Of a DNA stretch of 64,000 nt, positions 12,300-24,446 are shown in pieces. Position 1 is the stretch's first letter. Each line of letters opens with the position of its first letter. The stretch is from Peromyscus leucopus (Eukaryota > Chordata > Mammalia > Rodentia > Cricetidae). The DNA lies in assembly GCF_004664715.2 (NCBI RefSeq), contig NC_051083.1, positions 94,269,920-94,333,919 on the forward strand, read 5' to 3'. The notes under the pieces are model-generated. The model did not search any database. It was not told the DNA's origin and saw only the letters and a list, made by a program, of their open reading frames with translations. The translations under genes were made by a program, and so were the position numbers.

Positions 12300-12366
12300 A
12301 TAACTTGCTTTAAAGGAGGGAAGGAAGGAAGGAGAGAAGAAAGAAAAGGAAGAAAAGGAAAGAAGA
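12300..12366. repeat. GGAA-rich purine tract
   Basis: AGGGAAGGAAGGAAGGA followed by GAAAGAAAAGG-type units. Confidence 0.8.
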
Positions 12367-12724
12367 CACAGCCTGCCTAGATACTAGGTTATTCTTCCCT
12401 CTCCTCTAGTCTTATCTCAGTCCTTCTCTTCCAATCTGAACATTTTGAATAGTCCCCATTCATGGCTTTCATTATGTTCCTTCTCTCTGCTCTTAATTAT
12501 TATCAGTCTCCCCCTTGTCCTCACCAAGGTCTTCCAAGATAGCCTTGTTGCTAATTTACTGAATGTTTCTCTACTTATTTGCCCCTGACCAAACTGTTGG
12601 GCTGAATTTGATATTATACTGCATTTTTCTCTCTGCTTCATCGTATTCCCACCATCCCTTGGATCCCAAGACAATGAGGTTTCTTTGCAACAAATATTTG
12701 AACTGCAAAAGCAAACAAAATTGA

Positions 12725-12915
12725 ATTTGAATCATGTCCCTGCTACCAATTATTAGCATAGACTTGGTCAGGGTACTCTCATGTCTTTGAGCCTCAATTT
12801 CCCCCTCAGTAAAATGGAATGATAATGCCTACATTATAAAGTTTCATTTGGCATTAAATGAGGTGATATTTGTAAAGCATTTAGCACCACCATTGGCACA
12901 TGAAAGATGATATTG
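12725..12915 (+). repeat. MIR SINE
   Basis: GGTCAGGGTACTCTCATG, TTGAGCCTCAATTTCCCC, CAGTAAAATGGAATGATAAT and GTAAAGCATTTAGCACCA follow the MIR order. Confidence 0.8.
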
Positions 12916-12986
12916 ACATTTGAATTGTGATTATTCCCAGTTCTCTGAATTCTCATTCATCTTCCTTTTTAAAAGCCAATACTCTC

Positions 12987-13130
12987 AGCCCAGTGGTGGT
13001 GGCACAGGCCTTTAATCTCAGCCCTCTCAAGGCAGAGGCATGAAGATCTCTGTGAGTTAGAGGCCAACCTGGTCTACAGATAATTCCAGGACAGCCAAAG
13101 CTACATAGAGAAACCCTGTCTCAAAACACC
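12987..13130 (+). repeat. B1 SINE
   Basis: CCCAGTGGTGGTGGCACAGG ... GAGAAACCCTGTCTCAAAAC. Confidence 0.9.
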
Positions 13131-13485
13131 AAAAGTAAATGAATAAGTAATAAAATAAAAACCAATTCTCTCTAGTGTTTTCTTCTTATTTTCAATATCA
13201 GCCCTAGATAATCTTATCCAAGTTCATGGCTTCAATCACTATGTTCTACTGATAAACTTACAAATACAGACGCTGATCTACACCTTTACTCTGAGTTTAA
13301 ATCCTTCTAAAAAAATCTGCTTGAGGAAGGCAGTTATCAACTGGAGGCCATTTTGTTGGGATACTCTGGAATAAGTAATTTTTGAAGACCCAGATTTCCA
13401 TTCCTGTATGAACTGTCCAAGTGGTGATGAATGTAGACCTCGTGGTTTAGAGAAGTTAGTAACATGATTAAGATCACAGAAGGAC

Positions 13486-13660
13486 ACCGGACAGTTGTGG
13501 TACACGCCTTTAATCCCAGCACTCTGAGGCAGAGCCAGGGGGATCTCTGTGAGTTAGAGGCCAGCCTGGTCTACAGAGTGAGATCCAGGACAGGCACCAA
13601 AACTACACAGAGAAACCCTGTCTCAAAAAAAAAAAAAAGAAAAGAAAAGAAAAAGAAAAA
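13486..13660 (+). repeat. B1 SINE with A-rich tail
   Basis: ACACGCCTTTAATCCCAGCA ... GACAGGCACCAAAACTACAC ... CCCTGTCTC, then A/AAAAG tail. Confidence 0.92.
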
Positions 13661-13667
13661 AATCACA

Positions 13668-13774
13668 GAAGGAGCTGGCTGGGGTACATATCTCTAGTCC
13701 CTACATTTAAGAGGCAGGAGGAGGACCTTGTGTTGTTGGCCAGCCTGGATTCCGTAGAAAGATCCTCACCCCCC

Positions 13775-13815
<41 letters not shown>

Positions 13816-13840
13816 GCACGCACGCACGCACGCACAAATG
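13668..13840. repeat. SINE fragment followed by (CA)n(CGCA)n
   Basis: A diverged B-type fragment (AGTCCCTACATTTAAGAGGC ... GGCCAGCCTGGATTCCGTAG) runs into about 18 CA units and six CGCA units (13777-13836). Confidence 0.75.
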
Positions 13841-14594
13841 AGCACACACAAATACATGCATGCACACTCAATGCTCACATACGTCCCTTTATAGCTATGT
13901 CCAAGAGACAAAGTCTTAGGAAGAGGTTAGGTCAGATGTGTTAGGTCATAATACTAATGAGCAAAGGTAGAGGGTCCAAAAAACTTTAAGTCTTGAGATT
14001 ATGATTGAAAAGTTGCAGGGAATATGAAGGTTCTCAAGAATACAGTGTGCCTCCAAGCCTGACAACAACAAAAAGGCCCGTATTATGTGATTCCACACAT
14101 TAAATTTATGAATAAGCAAATATATAGAAGCACAAAGTAAATTATTGGAGCCTGAAGTTGGGGGTGTGAACTAGGCACAAGAGGTCATATATGGATAAAA
14201 ATGTTCTATAGTTGATTCTTAGTGACAACTTTGTTAAAGCTATTAAGGAACGGTATACATTAAACAAAACAGCTGTGCTGTGGACTAAACATTCAGGTAT
14301 CCCCAACATGGCACTAACAGAACCTGTGCTTTAGGAAGTGAAACAAATGGGGGGGGTCACCAAAGTTTAGGAAAGCCACCATAAGATGGCATACAAGACA
14401 TCAGAGTTTGAGAGATCCTGAAGTAGTTATTTGAGTGTATACTGAGTATGAGCTTCCTTTCTGAGCCACTAAGGAAGTAGAAAGACTGAGAAGGCTATGT
14501 TGAGAAGTTAAGGAGAAGCTAGGCAAAGGATTGGAGAGTGGAAGAGTGTCTCCCTGCTAACTCTACCACTGAAATTACTATCCAGATGTGTATG
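13841..14594. other. Unassigned intergenic sequence, pre-insertion flank of the provirus
   Basis: No gene or clear repeat. It ends in the ATAG target site of the provirus. Confidence 0.5.
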
Positions 14595-14598
14595 ATAG

Positions 14599-15202
14599 TG
14601 TTGTGCCCAGATCGTGACCCCCAGAGAGACCACCAAAGACGAGCATGCCGGAATGCAAAAGCAAGGTTTAATTCTGGATATCCAAAAGCAATACAAGCCT
14701 AGGCAGGGACTTCGTCCAATACATCCAACACAGTGGAGGCTGGAGGAAGCGCCCACCTGTCTGCAAGCTCAGTTTTTAAAGGGAAAAGTCACAAGGTTAC
14801 ATCATTTAGGGGTGCTGGTACAGGTACAATTCTGATTGGCTTGCTTCTAGGGACTTCTAAAAATTACTTCTAAGGAGTGGTTGCCCGCCACCATTTCTCA
14901 TTGGCTGCCCTCAGGTGGGGGCATTTGGTGATTACACAGTCACTATGGAAACTAGGGTTGGGACATTCTATGGTCAAGCAGTTGCCTAGGGGGCCAGGAG
15001 AGGACATTCCATAGTCCGGCAGCCATTACCTCCTGACTACCTTGTGACTCTGTACTTTTACACTTCCTGTTTCTGGAATCTGAACTGACTGGTCTCAGTA
15101 ACTTCTGGCCTGTTCCAGTAACTTATGGCCTGTAGCTAAAAGGAGCAGTCTTAGGCCTTTAGTTTTGGGGTGAGAGCATTTTGGTCTTATTTTGGTTCCA
15201 CA
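14599..15202 (-). repeat. 3' LTR of the gammaretrovirus-like provirus (left copy)
   Basis: 604 bp, TG...CA. On the minus strand it carries CCAAT-type motifs (GCCAATCAGAATTG, CCAATGAGAAATGG), a TATA-like TTTAAAAA and downstream an ATTAAA polyadenylation variant, in the usual U3-R-U5 order. It is nearly identical to the copy at 19279-19885. Confidence 0.92.
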
Positions 15203-15215
15203 TTTCCCCCTTCTC

Positions 15216-18200
15216 ATGTGCCTAATGGAACCCAATCATGGGTTTTGGACAGTTAGCTCGTAAGTATCCCTCTCTAAAAATGGCCATGTATAGTTAGCCA
15301 TCTTGTCTCTATGTCAGGGAGTTTTCTTTTGACCCAGCATTTCAGCCTTTTCTGAACAGGGATCATGGGTGACGTTCTCTTCTGGAACTGCTTCGAGCTG
15401 GCATTGGGGCGCCGATATCAGGGGGCCCCAAAAGGCTGAAAAGCTAGTCAAAGACTGGGCAAGGGGACATTTGTCAGAAGCATGTAGCTGCCTGACCCAT
15501 AGGGACAGACAGGGAAGAACCATGTTAGCTGGGCTGGTCCACGTCAGCTTTTAACAGGTTTGGAGCTCACAGTCATCTGGAGCAGTGGAGTCAGCAACTG
15601 AAACCTGGAGGTGACTGCCAGCCAAATGGAAATCTGTTGAGACAAATTTAAACTAGGAACAGAAGTTAAAATTTATGAACTTATTTGGAACCCTTAGGTC
15701 CATACCCTTAGTAATGGGAAAATCAGTAGTCCCAAGACCAGGAGAGAGGAAAAATACCATTTTTAGGAATACTTATCTGGGGTACTTTTGACCTCTGTGA
15801 AGTGGGTCTAGGTTTTCATGACTCTTTTGATCCTTTGAGGCCTACTTACAAAATGACATAAAAATTTTAGATACATTAGTATTACCAATCTGTACTGAAA
15901 TCCATATTGTAAACAAAGCAGGTAATGGGTATCTGTAAAACAGCAGAAGTGGACTCATACCTTTGAGTCCCAACAAGAACTACAGATTTGGGTTAAAAGC
16001 TTGTGTATTTTCCTTCTGTCCAGAAAGCCAGGTATAAATTGGACAGAGATTTTTGACCTGATGAGAAGCACTTTTAGGTTTACATTTAGACATATTTAGA
16101 TGACATCTAAAACAAATCCAAAATGTTGAGCTTGTGACTGAACAGTAAGTAGTCATTGCTCTACCAGCTCATCAGGGCTCCTAAATGTTAAGCTCTGAAC
16201 CATAGAACAGGAGAGTAATCTGAAACATATCTCATTTTAGACTCATATCTGAATCTTTATGACTTACTTAAACTTTTATATCTTAGAACATTTTCCTAAA
16301 AGTGAGCTAACAAGCTAGCTATGGCCTTGCAGAAGGATCTGGTTGATGCTGCCATGCTGACAAAGTTAGAGCTAGCCTGGCCATCAGTACTGTCAGAGAT
16401 CTGAGAAGGATAAACTATATCTGAGTGCAGACCAAGAAGCTTCTAATCCTATAAATTACAGGGACCAAACCCTACCCAGGTCTCCACAGCGTTGGAGGCA
16501 CCGGTCAGAACAGCATCAATCTTCTTCCGCCATCAGGTCCATAAGGCAGAGTATTTTTCCTGTGGAATAGGGACATGGAAGACTGACCTTGGTCATGCAA
16601 AAGGGTGCAATCAATTCCAGTGTCCTACTGCTTGTCCACAGTCTGGGCTGGGTCCTGGCTGCAGGCGTTTCACTGGGGCATCTTGCCCTGTGGTCAGCGT
16701 TGTCATATTTCAGGCAGAGACGTTGTGGTGCCTCGTACGTAATCTTCTTTGGAGACCTTGGGTCACTGCTAGGATCTGGAAGCCTGTCTGATATAGTAAG
16801 CTTTTAGATCAACATTTAAATGCCATATTCTGCAGATCTCTGAAGTATGAGGGCTGTCCAGGTATATCTGAATAGACAAACTTTGTTTCTAATTACTTGT
16901 TTCAAGCTCAACCCTAAAAACATATGCAAGAGACTGAGTAAATGAGTAAACTTACATCAGTACTTACTTACCCTGACTACAATTAAAAACTTGATTACTT
17001 ATGACTGATTATTTATGTTCTCTAACAATCTACAAAAGTAGCCTAAAAAAATGCTTTTAAGTTGAAGCTCTTCTAGCATCAAATACAGGTTCAGTAAAGA
17101 AACCAAAACAAAATATCAATATAAGGAGAAACATTTTTTTTAAGCCATTGGTTTTTAACTATAAAAACTGTTCTTAAAAGACTGAGATCTCTCAAATGTC
17201 TTCCACCACTGCAACTAGACTCTTTTTGGAACTCTAGTCCTGCCATACATTTGCAAACCTCAGCTGTTTCCTATGATTCCTTTATGTTGCAAAGTTTGGC
17301 TGCCAGAGCAAGGTATATTCCTGTGAATAAAAGCACTGATGTGCAGCTTTAATAGTAATCAAATAAACATATGTTGCCATCTATTTAAATTCTCTAGAAA
17401 CTTGCTGTTGAACACTTGGTAAAAGACATAAGTATTAGGTGTTAACCCGAGTAGATCTTTATAACCTTAGTAAAAGATGGCTGCCAGCCACATGGCTGCC
17501 CATGAGGTCACTAGCCAAGATGGAGGGAGCCACGTGGTTGCTGTTTAAAGCTCGTTTTTCTAAACAATAATTACTTGCACACATACACACAGTTGGATCC
17601 AAGTTACACACATACATACATACAGTTAAAGCTTGCTTACATTTTCAAGTCACATGCCTGTATACATACACACATAAGCAGTTTGCAGAATCATTAGCCA
17701 CTTTTAAGATGAAAACCAATAAGAATTAAGTTTCAAATTCAGTATTTGCAGGTATAAGAAACCATAACAAACAGTTTACATCATCCTTTGTTCCCTCAGA
17801 CATTTACTCCGAATTGCGCTTTTTCTTTTCCTTTAAAACAGAAACTCTTACCAAAGTCTTTCTTGTGATTTCCCTCAGTACTCTAGAATATATTGTAAAG
17901 TTACAATATTTTAAACAAGAACAGAAATACATGCATACACCATAACAAGAATAACTCTCAATTTGCATCCGCATTGTACCACAGACGAGAAACTGTTGGT
18001 GACATTCCATTCTTGGAGCCAGACCTTGATCAGGTTTTAGCCCCAGGGCAGGTCTTGGGAGCCCCACCCAACAGCTTGGAAGAGGAGGACGGGGAAAGCG
18101 GGGGAAAGCATGCACCATGGAGACAAAAGATTGCTGTTAACCTCAGATTTTCAAGAACACGAGAATGACAGACTGAAAGCGTCTCCACGCCCTGGCTGGG

Positions 18201-18911
18201 CCCACAGACCTGTAGGCCACTCCTCAGCTGTGACCCTGGAGGGGCAGTTAGTTCTCTACCAGGCCCCACACTGAGCTCCTTGAGGCTCCTGCTGACTCCT
18301 GCCAGCTCTGCCCCATGTCCACACAGGAGCCCAGCCAGAACCTGCCCGCCATATCTGAGCCCCACAGTGCTCACAGCCCGCTCTAGCACAAAGCCATGCC
18401 TAGTTCCCATGCAGCCAAGCCTCTACTCCACAGCTTTTTGAGCGAGCTGGGGCCCGAACCCGCTGCATCTAGGCTCCGTGATGCTCACGGGCCGCCTAGC
18501 CCTCTCAGCAGCGCCCTGGGTCCCCGAAGTAGCAGTTGTGCAGCCGCTGCCTGCACTCATTGCAAGCTTTCTGCTGCCTACTGCCTGTGCTCTGGTCAGA
18601 GAGAGCAAGGAAGCAATGTTAGGTTAGTCTGTGCCAGTTCAACCACCGAAGGGGTCTCCATCCCTTCGGCTGGCAATCGACCCACAAGTCCCAATGCACA
18701 CACAAGCTCAGGCATAAAACACTCACACATGTGGCCACAGTTCTCACACATTTATACATTTATGAAGGTATAACAAATAACACTGACGAACAAGATAGGC
18801 AGACAAAAAGGAAGAACAAGGGCCCTACAGATGGTCCAGGCAGACAGACGAGAGTCCGGAGAGGGAGCCTCGATAATGCCAAAGACCTACAGATGGGACA
18901 GGGACAATTCT
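15216..18911 (-). other. Non-coding interior of the gammaretrovirus-like provirus
   Basis: About 3.7 kb with frequent stops on both strands. It includes a CATACA-rich stretch near 17575-17670. I recognise no retroviral protein domain. A splice-donor-like CGGTAAGAG lies near 19196-19204 on the minus strand, just inside the primer site. Confidence 0.6.
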
Positions 18912-19035
18912 CCCGATCCCCAGATGGATCCAAACAGACGGACCCCTCATGGGCATCTCCCGATCCCCAGACGGATCCAAACAGACGGACCCCTCACGGG
19001 CATCCTAACAGACGGACCCCTCTCGGGCGTCCTAT
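18912..19035 (-). repeat. 47-bp tandem repeats in the provirus leader
   Basis: Two copies of a 47-bp unit start at 18912 and 18959 (CCCGATCCCCAGA[T/C]GGATCC, then AACAGACGGACCCCTC). A partial, diverged third copy lies at about 19005-19035. They fall between the primer site and the presumed body, the zone where gammaretroviral RNAs carry dimerisation and packaging structure. A packaging role is inference. Confidence 0.75.
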
Positions 19036-19278
19036 GACGGGGGGACCTGTGAGGACCCCCGCGTCCTGATGAGGGGTTGGAACGTCTTCCAACTCCTCCA
19101 GGTCACCTTACAGGCGCGTCCGCCAAGGTGAGCCTGTCAGATTCAACCGGTGGCTTCGGATAAGAAAAGGAAAACAAAGACAAGAAAATGGAGCGCTCTT
19201 ACCGATCGGTGCAGATGAACCTCCGGAGCTCTTAGGTGTCCCGGCGGGGGGTCTCTGGGGATCCCGGAGAGCCCCAAA

Positions 19279-19885
19279 TGTTGTGCCCAGATCGTGACCC
19301 CTAGAGAGACCACCAAAGACGAGCATGCCGGAATGCAAAAGCAAGGTTTAATTCTGGATATCCAAAAGCAATACAAGCCTAGGCAGGGACTTCGTCCAAT
19401 ACATCCAACACAGTGGAGGCTGGAGGAAGCGCCCACCTGTCTGCAAGCTCAGTTTTTAAAGGGAAAAGTCACAAGGTTACATCATTTAGGGGTGCTGGTA
19501 CAGGTACAATTCTGATTGGCTTGCTTCTAGGGACTTCTAAAAATTACTTCTAAGGGAGTGGTTGCCCGCCACCATTTCTCATTGGCTGCCCTCAGGTGGG
19601 GGCATTTGGTGATTACACAGTCACTATGGAAACTAGGGTTGGGACATTCTATGGTCAAGCAGTTGCCTAGGGGGCCAGGGAGAGGACATTCCATAGTCCG
19701 GCAGCCATTACCTCCTGACTACCTTGTGACTCTGTACTTTTACACTTCCTGGTTTCTGGAATCTGAACTGACTGGTCTCAGTAACTTCTGGCCTGTTCCA
19801 GTAACTTATGGCCTGTAGCTAAAAGGAGCAGTCTTAGGCCTTTAGTTTTGGGGTGAGAGCATTTTGGTCTTATTTTGGTTCCACA
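19279..19885 (-). repeat. 5' LTR of the gammaretrovirus-like provirus (right copy)
   Basis: 607 bp. It differs from the left copy at one substitution (CCCCTAGAG versus CCCCCAGAG near the end) and three one-base insertions in short homopolymers. It adjoins the primer-binding site at 19261-19278. Confidence 0.92.
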
Positions 19886-20229
19886 ATAGGAAACTTAGAA
19901 GGAGTTAATGGTGAGGAGTATAGTTTGTGTCTACTAGAAACTAGATCACATGACCATTTATGAATGGAGCTATTTTTCCTTGCTGATCTGAAGAAGACTG
20001 GAAATAATGGAGACTGCCTTTTTTGGAGGAGGAATCACTTTGTTTCAGATCGAGTGGTCTGTATAGGTTGCCAGATAAAATATAGGCAGTCTAGTTAATT
20101 CAAATATAACATAATCGATAAATCCTCTCTTAGTATAATAGTGTGCTAAATGTTTCATAATACTTATGCCAAATTATTACTCATTTATCTGAAATTCAGA
20201 TTTCCCCTTTATTTGTAAAATATGGCAAT

Positions 20230-20388
20230 ACTAGCCAGGCATCATGAAGCACACCTTTAATCATACTATTTGAGGGTCAAAAACAAGTGGATATCTGTGA
20301 GTTCGATGTCAGCTGGTCTACATAGCGAGTTCCAGGCCAGCCAGGACTATGTAGAGAGACCTTATCTCAAGTAAAAAATAAACTTGAT
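20230..20388 (+). repeat. B1 SINE, diverged
   Basis: TAGCCAGGCATCATGAAGCA ... CCAGCCAGGACTATGTAGAG. Confidence 0.8.
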
Positions 20389-20629
20389 ACTTTTGTTCCT
20401 TACCAAAGCAGTATAGTGGTGGGTCCAGGGTCTCTTCTCTGTGAGTAGCTCTGCCCATCTGTGTGGTATTTGTGTAGGTCCTTTCCCCAGGCTGACTTGA
20501 TACACATTTCCAGCATGTTGTTTTCTGTGTTTGCTATGCTTTCCAGAAAATGCTGACTAGAGAGTGCTGGACTCGACACGTAAGTCATGAATGAGTACAG
20601 TCTGTCAGTCGTCCCCCCGCAACACACAC

Positions 20630-20776
20630 ACTTTTTTTGAGACAGGGTTTCTCTATGTAGCCCTGGCTGTTCTGGAACTAGCTCTGTAGACCAGGCTGTC
20701 CTCGAACTCAGATATGTCTGGCTCTGCCTCCCAAGTGCTAAGATTAAAGGTGTGTACCACCACCACCTAGCCCTGA
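20630..20776 (-). repeat. B1 SINE, antisense
   Basis: TTTGAGACAGGGTTTCTCTA ... AGGTGTGTACCACCACCACC. Confidence 0.92.
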
Positions 20777-21324
20777 CAGCCCATTTTTATGCTTCTAAAT
20801 AACATCAGCTTAAGATCATTCATAAAAGAAGGTGTAGATTATTGTCCATCGGTCCCTAAAATTAAGGTTAGATTTCTTATGACTTTGTTGACAGATTAAG
20901 ATTATTCCTCAGCCAGTCAAAGAGTTGACGACTGTTACAGCCAGTCCTTAAAAGATATCTGCAGAGGGTGTAGACCAAGATCAAAAGGGGGGAAAAGGCT
21001 GAGAGAGGAAAAGCGGAGGTGAAAAGGCAGAGCAGAGGATGGAGCAGGAAGAATGTCAGCACTGAGTCAGACAATAGGGGGCAGAAACAGTTCCAGAGAA
21101 AGGACTTTGGGGAGAGGACTGAACACATTAGACTCTTTCTAAATCGTTTTCTCTGCTTTTTTCCCCCATTAAGGACAGACACTCATTGTAATTTAGCTGT
21201 CTAATTTCTGCTTTGTGTTAAGGCCCCATGCAAATGCAGGAATCTCTGCATATCACAAGACTTGAAAATGGCCCAAAGAAGTTCACAATTGTGTTCCAAT
21301 TTCATCTGCCCTCCTAGTCTGACT

Positions 21325-21445
21325 GCAACTTAATATGCCATTTTATGTTGATAACCATGGGAGACCTGCCCTTTCCTGAACAGAAATGGAGGAGGAGTGG
21401 ATTAGGGGATGGGAACAGAGGTGGCGGGACTGGGAACCATTTAGC
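21325..21445 (+). repeat. L1 3' UTR fragment
   Basis: TATGCCATTTTATGTTGATA followed by CCATGGGAGACCTGCCC and a G-rich purine tract, the same order as in the L1 at 44640-45337. Confidence 0.6.
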
Positions 21446-21565
21446 TTGTTATAACCAAGGGCCAGGGTGACAGAAAGGAAAAAGGCCTTGTCCTAGCTTA
21501 TGACTGTCATCGAGTTCTCTGCTCCCAGAGAACTGAAAAGCTGGAGAAGCTCAAAAGGCAAAAGG

Positions 21566-21722
21566 AGCCAGGCATGGTAGCAGACATTTTTGATCCCAGC
21601 ACTCAGGAAACAGAAGCAGGCAAGTCTCCATGAGTTCAAGGCCTGGTCTACATAGTACGTGGTAGGCCAGCCAAAGCTTCATAATGAAACCCCTGTCTCT
21701 CTCACACACACAAAAGAGCAAA
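21566..21722 (+). repeat. B1 SINE, diverged
   Basis: GCCAGGCATGGTAGCAGACA ... ATCCCAGCACTCAGGAAACA ... CCCTGTCTCTC. Confidence 0.8.
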
Positions 21723-22144
21723 AAGGAAAATAGTGGCAGTGACTCCAGTCACACAATCCATTAACCCTTTTAGAGAATGAAACCCTGCAATTTTTATGCT
21801 ACCGCAAAACACTCGGAGCACGTAAGTGGGAACAGGACTTATTTGACTTAGCAAGGGGCCTCCGTATTGGAAGGAAGAACATTCCTTAGCTTGGTCTGTG
21901 CTTCCCTGAAACCTCAGTCAATTGGAAGACTTCTCTAGACTCAGGCTGAGTCAGAGAACCCAAGCCTTTAAGACTAAAAAAGAGTGAAAGAGACAGCAGG
22001 GTTTATTCAGTGTCTGTGCATCAGGGAGCCAGCACTTCAACCTTAGCGAACACTGAGCCAAAGGGTGACTGCGGTCGGCCGGTGGGCACAGGCACATCTG
22101 CTTGATCAAGAGTCATCTGGAGACCACTGGTGCAGTGCCACTTC

Positions 22145-22254
22145 AGCTGACCTCCTACTCTTAGTGCATCTTGATATGCCACGTTTTGTTGATATCCACA
22201 GAGAGGAGGGAGGGGAAAGTGTAGCCAGGATGGAAAAAGAAAAAAAAAAAAAAC
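22145..22254 (+). repeat. L1 3' UTR fragment with A tail
   Basis: CTTGATATGCCACGTTTTGT, then GGAGGGAGGGGAAAG and a run of A at 22238-22254, matching the L1 3' pattern seen elsewhere in the window. Confidence 0.55.
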
Positions 22255-23079
22255 CTTTGTAAAGTGCTGGCTGAATTGTCCCGACCATCTAATGGCAGGG
22301 ACAGTGCAGGTGGTGAAGAAACAAAAGGAAAGAAGACCAGAAAATAAAGAGACAAAGTTGCAAGAAAAGCCTAGGCTGTGTTAACTTTTCAGTTCTTCTC
22401 ACACACTGAGGTGTAACATGGAGGTTGTAATATGGAAGCCACAGAGTTAATGCAGTGACTGAAGTCACTGCCTCTGTTTACTTTTTGAGGCTCGCCAGGG
22501 TTTCGGTTGTCTTTCTCAATGAACCATTTGTGCACCCTCCCCTTGAATACACACATTCCAAAGTTCAAACCCCAGATGTTCCCCTTCCCCCACAGCCCAA
22601 CTCCAGTCTTTCCAGTGCTTCCTCCTCCCAAGCCTCTGTATCCCAGTTGTCCTCATTTCCTTCTCCTGTAGCCACAGACCGTGGCTGAGCTGTGAAGGGA
22701 GATGGGGATGCCGGAAATAAAGGAAATTATGGAGGAGGTGGAATAAGAGCTAGAAGACAGAGGCAAGGACCGTCTAGAATGAGACAGTGCTACAGGTGTG
22801 TTCATTTTACAGTTTCATGAAGTATATTCTTTAAGCCAATCATTCATCCTGTCCTGAGTAATAGTGTGGGCTTAAAGTACAGAGGTTCAAATACCTAATG
22901 TTGGCACTTCCTGCCCATACAGGATAAGCCATAATAGGAACAGTACAGCAGGTTGAGTGGAGCCCCTGACAAACTGGAAAGCAAAAATACTGTTTAACAG
23001 AAACAACTACTCAGATGCTGGCAGTTACAGCCATGGGGGCCTGGCTGTGTGATACTGCAGCATCGAAAGAAAAGTCAGC

Positions 23080-23168
23080 CTGCTGTGATATTTGTCAGTA
23101 ATCCAAACACTTGGGAGGTTGAGGCAGGAGGATCAAAACTAAAGCCTAACCTACACAGTGAGACCATG

Positions 23169-23219
<51 letters not shown>

Positions 23220-23221
23220 CG

Positions 23222-23281
<60 letters not shown>
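23080..23281 (+). repeat. B1 fragment followed by (GT)n(GA)n
   Basis: The B1-like part ends at about 23166. It is followed by about 25 GT units to 23223 and about 29 GA units to 23281. Confidence 0.9.
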
Positions 23282-23283
<2 letters not shown>

Positions 23284-24237
23284 GATGTGCTCAAATATGG
23301 GTGCAAGTATGCTATGGCACCTTCATCAGTTCTTGGTATTTGAGCCTTTGTACTTTGAAGTATAAAGTTATTGTTACTTAGGACATGATGAGTGATGCTG
23401 GCACGAAGATGGTACATCACAAAACTGAAAAATGAATATACTTGTAGCTTCCTCTTCTAGAAGGTCTTTCCCTCCGTACCTATCTTGTCGAATCCTGTCC
23501 AGCTCTTACACCACCTCCCCAGTCAGGTCGTCCCTTATTTCATACTCCCCCATTTTCTGTCTGTGGCTTGTGTTATCGCTACAGTTGGGGGAGATAAGGG
23601 CAAGAGAACCCGCATACAGAGGAGTCCTTGGTGGAGAGAACACTGGGAATGGCCTGGGAACATTCTGTGAGCATTCCACCCCTGCCATGCTGTGAGAACA
23701 CTGGGGTTCCACACGCCTGCTTCAGCCCCTTCTTTATGTGGGCTCTGGAGATCCTAACTCAGGCCTTCATACTTGATTGGCAAGTGCCACCGAGCTGTCT
23801 CCCCAGCCAAGACCCTGCCTCACCAAAACAACAAGAAGAGGGCCCATGGCATAGCCCCAATTATTTCAGTTAGTAAGGTGCCAGCCATTACATTCAAAAG
23901 AAAAAATATATAGGTCTAGCTGTACACATCTTTAGGCCAGATCCCTGCAAGTTTGAAGTTTGCCATTCAGTCTTAAAAGCTTAACTCTCTACAGTGGTCT
24001 CCCTCATCCAAGGTTTAATTTTCTGTGTTTCAAATATCTGCAGTCAACCATGTTTCAAAAAGGATTACATACAAAATCCTAGAAGTTGACAAGTCATACA
24101 TTTTAAGTGATTTTATTGTATTATATTGAGATAATTATTTTTAGTTATTACTGTCACTCTTAGTGTATACTGTTAGTTGCTGTTACTCTTAGTATGTTAT
24201 AAATTAGTGTGTATAATTTACAAATGAAACTTTTTAA

Positions 24238-24438
24238 AAAAGATTAATTTTATTTGTGTATTTGTGTCTGTGGGAGTGTATGTCACATGTATGTGTGGTT
24301 GTTGGTAGAGCCCAGACAGGACATCAGATCCCTTGGAGCTGGAATTAGAGGTAGTTGTGAGCCACTATGGATGCTGGTAATCAGACTTGGGTCCTTGGGA
24401 AGAGCTCTTAATTGCTGAGCCAACTGTCTACCTCCATA
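24238..24438 (-). repeat. B3/B2-family SINE, antisense
   Basis: Ends with the reverse of the tRNA-derived B2/B3 head (AGCTCTTAATTGCTGAGCCAACTGTC). It has a T-rich start corresponding to the A-rich tail. Confidence 0.75.
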
Positions 24439-24446
24439 AATCAGCA

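Larger units (their letters stand above)
14599..19885 (-). mobile_element. Young non-autonomous gammaretrovirus-like provirus with two LTRs
   Basis: A complete two-LTR element. LTRs lie at 14599-15202 and 19279-19885, both bounded by TG...CA, with a 4-bp target duplication ATAG at 14595-14598 and 19886-19889. On the minus strand, the sequence just inside the right LTR reads TTTGGGGCTCTCCGGGAT, close to the tRNA-Pro primer site of murine leukaemia-type viruses. A purine tract GAGAAGGGGGAAA abuts the left LTR. Both place the 5' end on the right and put the element in class I (ERV1). The 4.1-kb interior has no long open frame and nothing I recognise as gag, pol or env, so it would depend on proteins supplied by another element, as VL30-type elements do. 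The LTRs differ by about one substitution and three single-base indels, which indicates a recent insertion. Confidence 0.92.
19890..23985. other. Intergenic region: SINEs, L1 pieces and unassigned sequence
   Basis: Apart from the repeats listed separately, 19890-20225, 20777-21320, 21723-22140, 22260-23075 and 23285-23985 look like unique sequence. Near 23735-23820 a possible antisense SINE head occurs (GCCACCGAGCTGTCTCCCCA). Confidence 0.5.

Noticed and set aside
18030..18773. 125- and 126-codon frames on opposite strands in the GC-richer part of the provirus
   Set aside because: They fall within the provirus interior, overlap each other on opposite strands, and resemble no retroviral protein I recognise.
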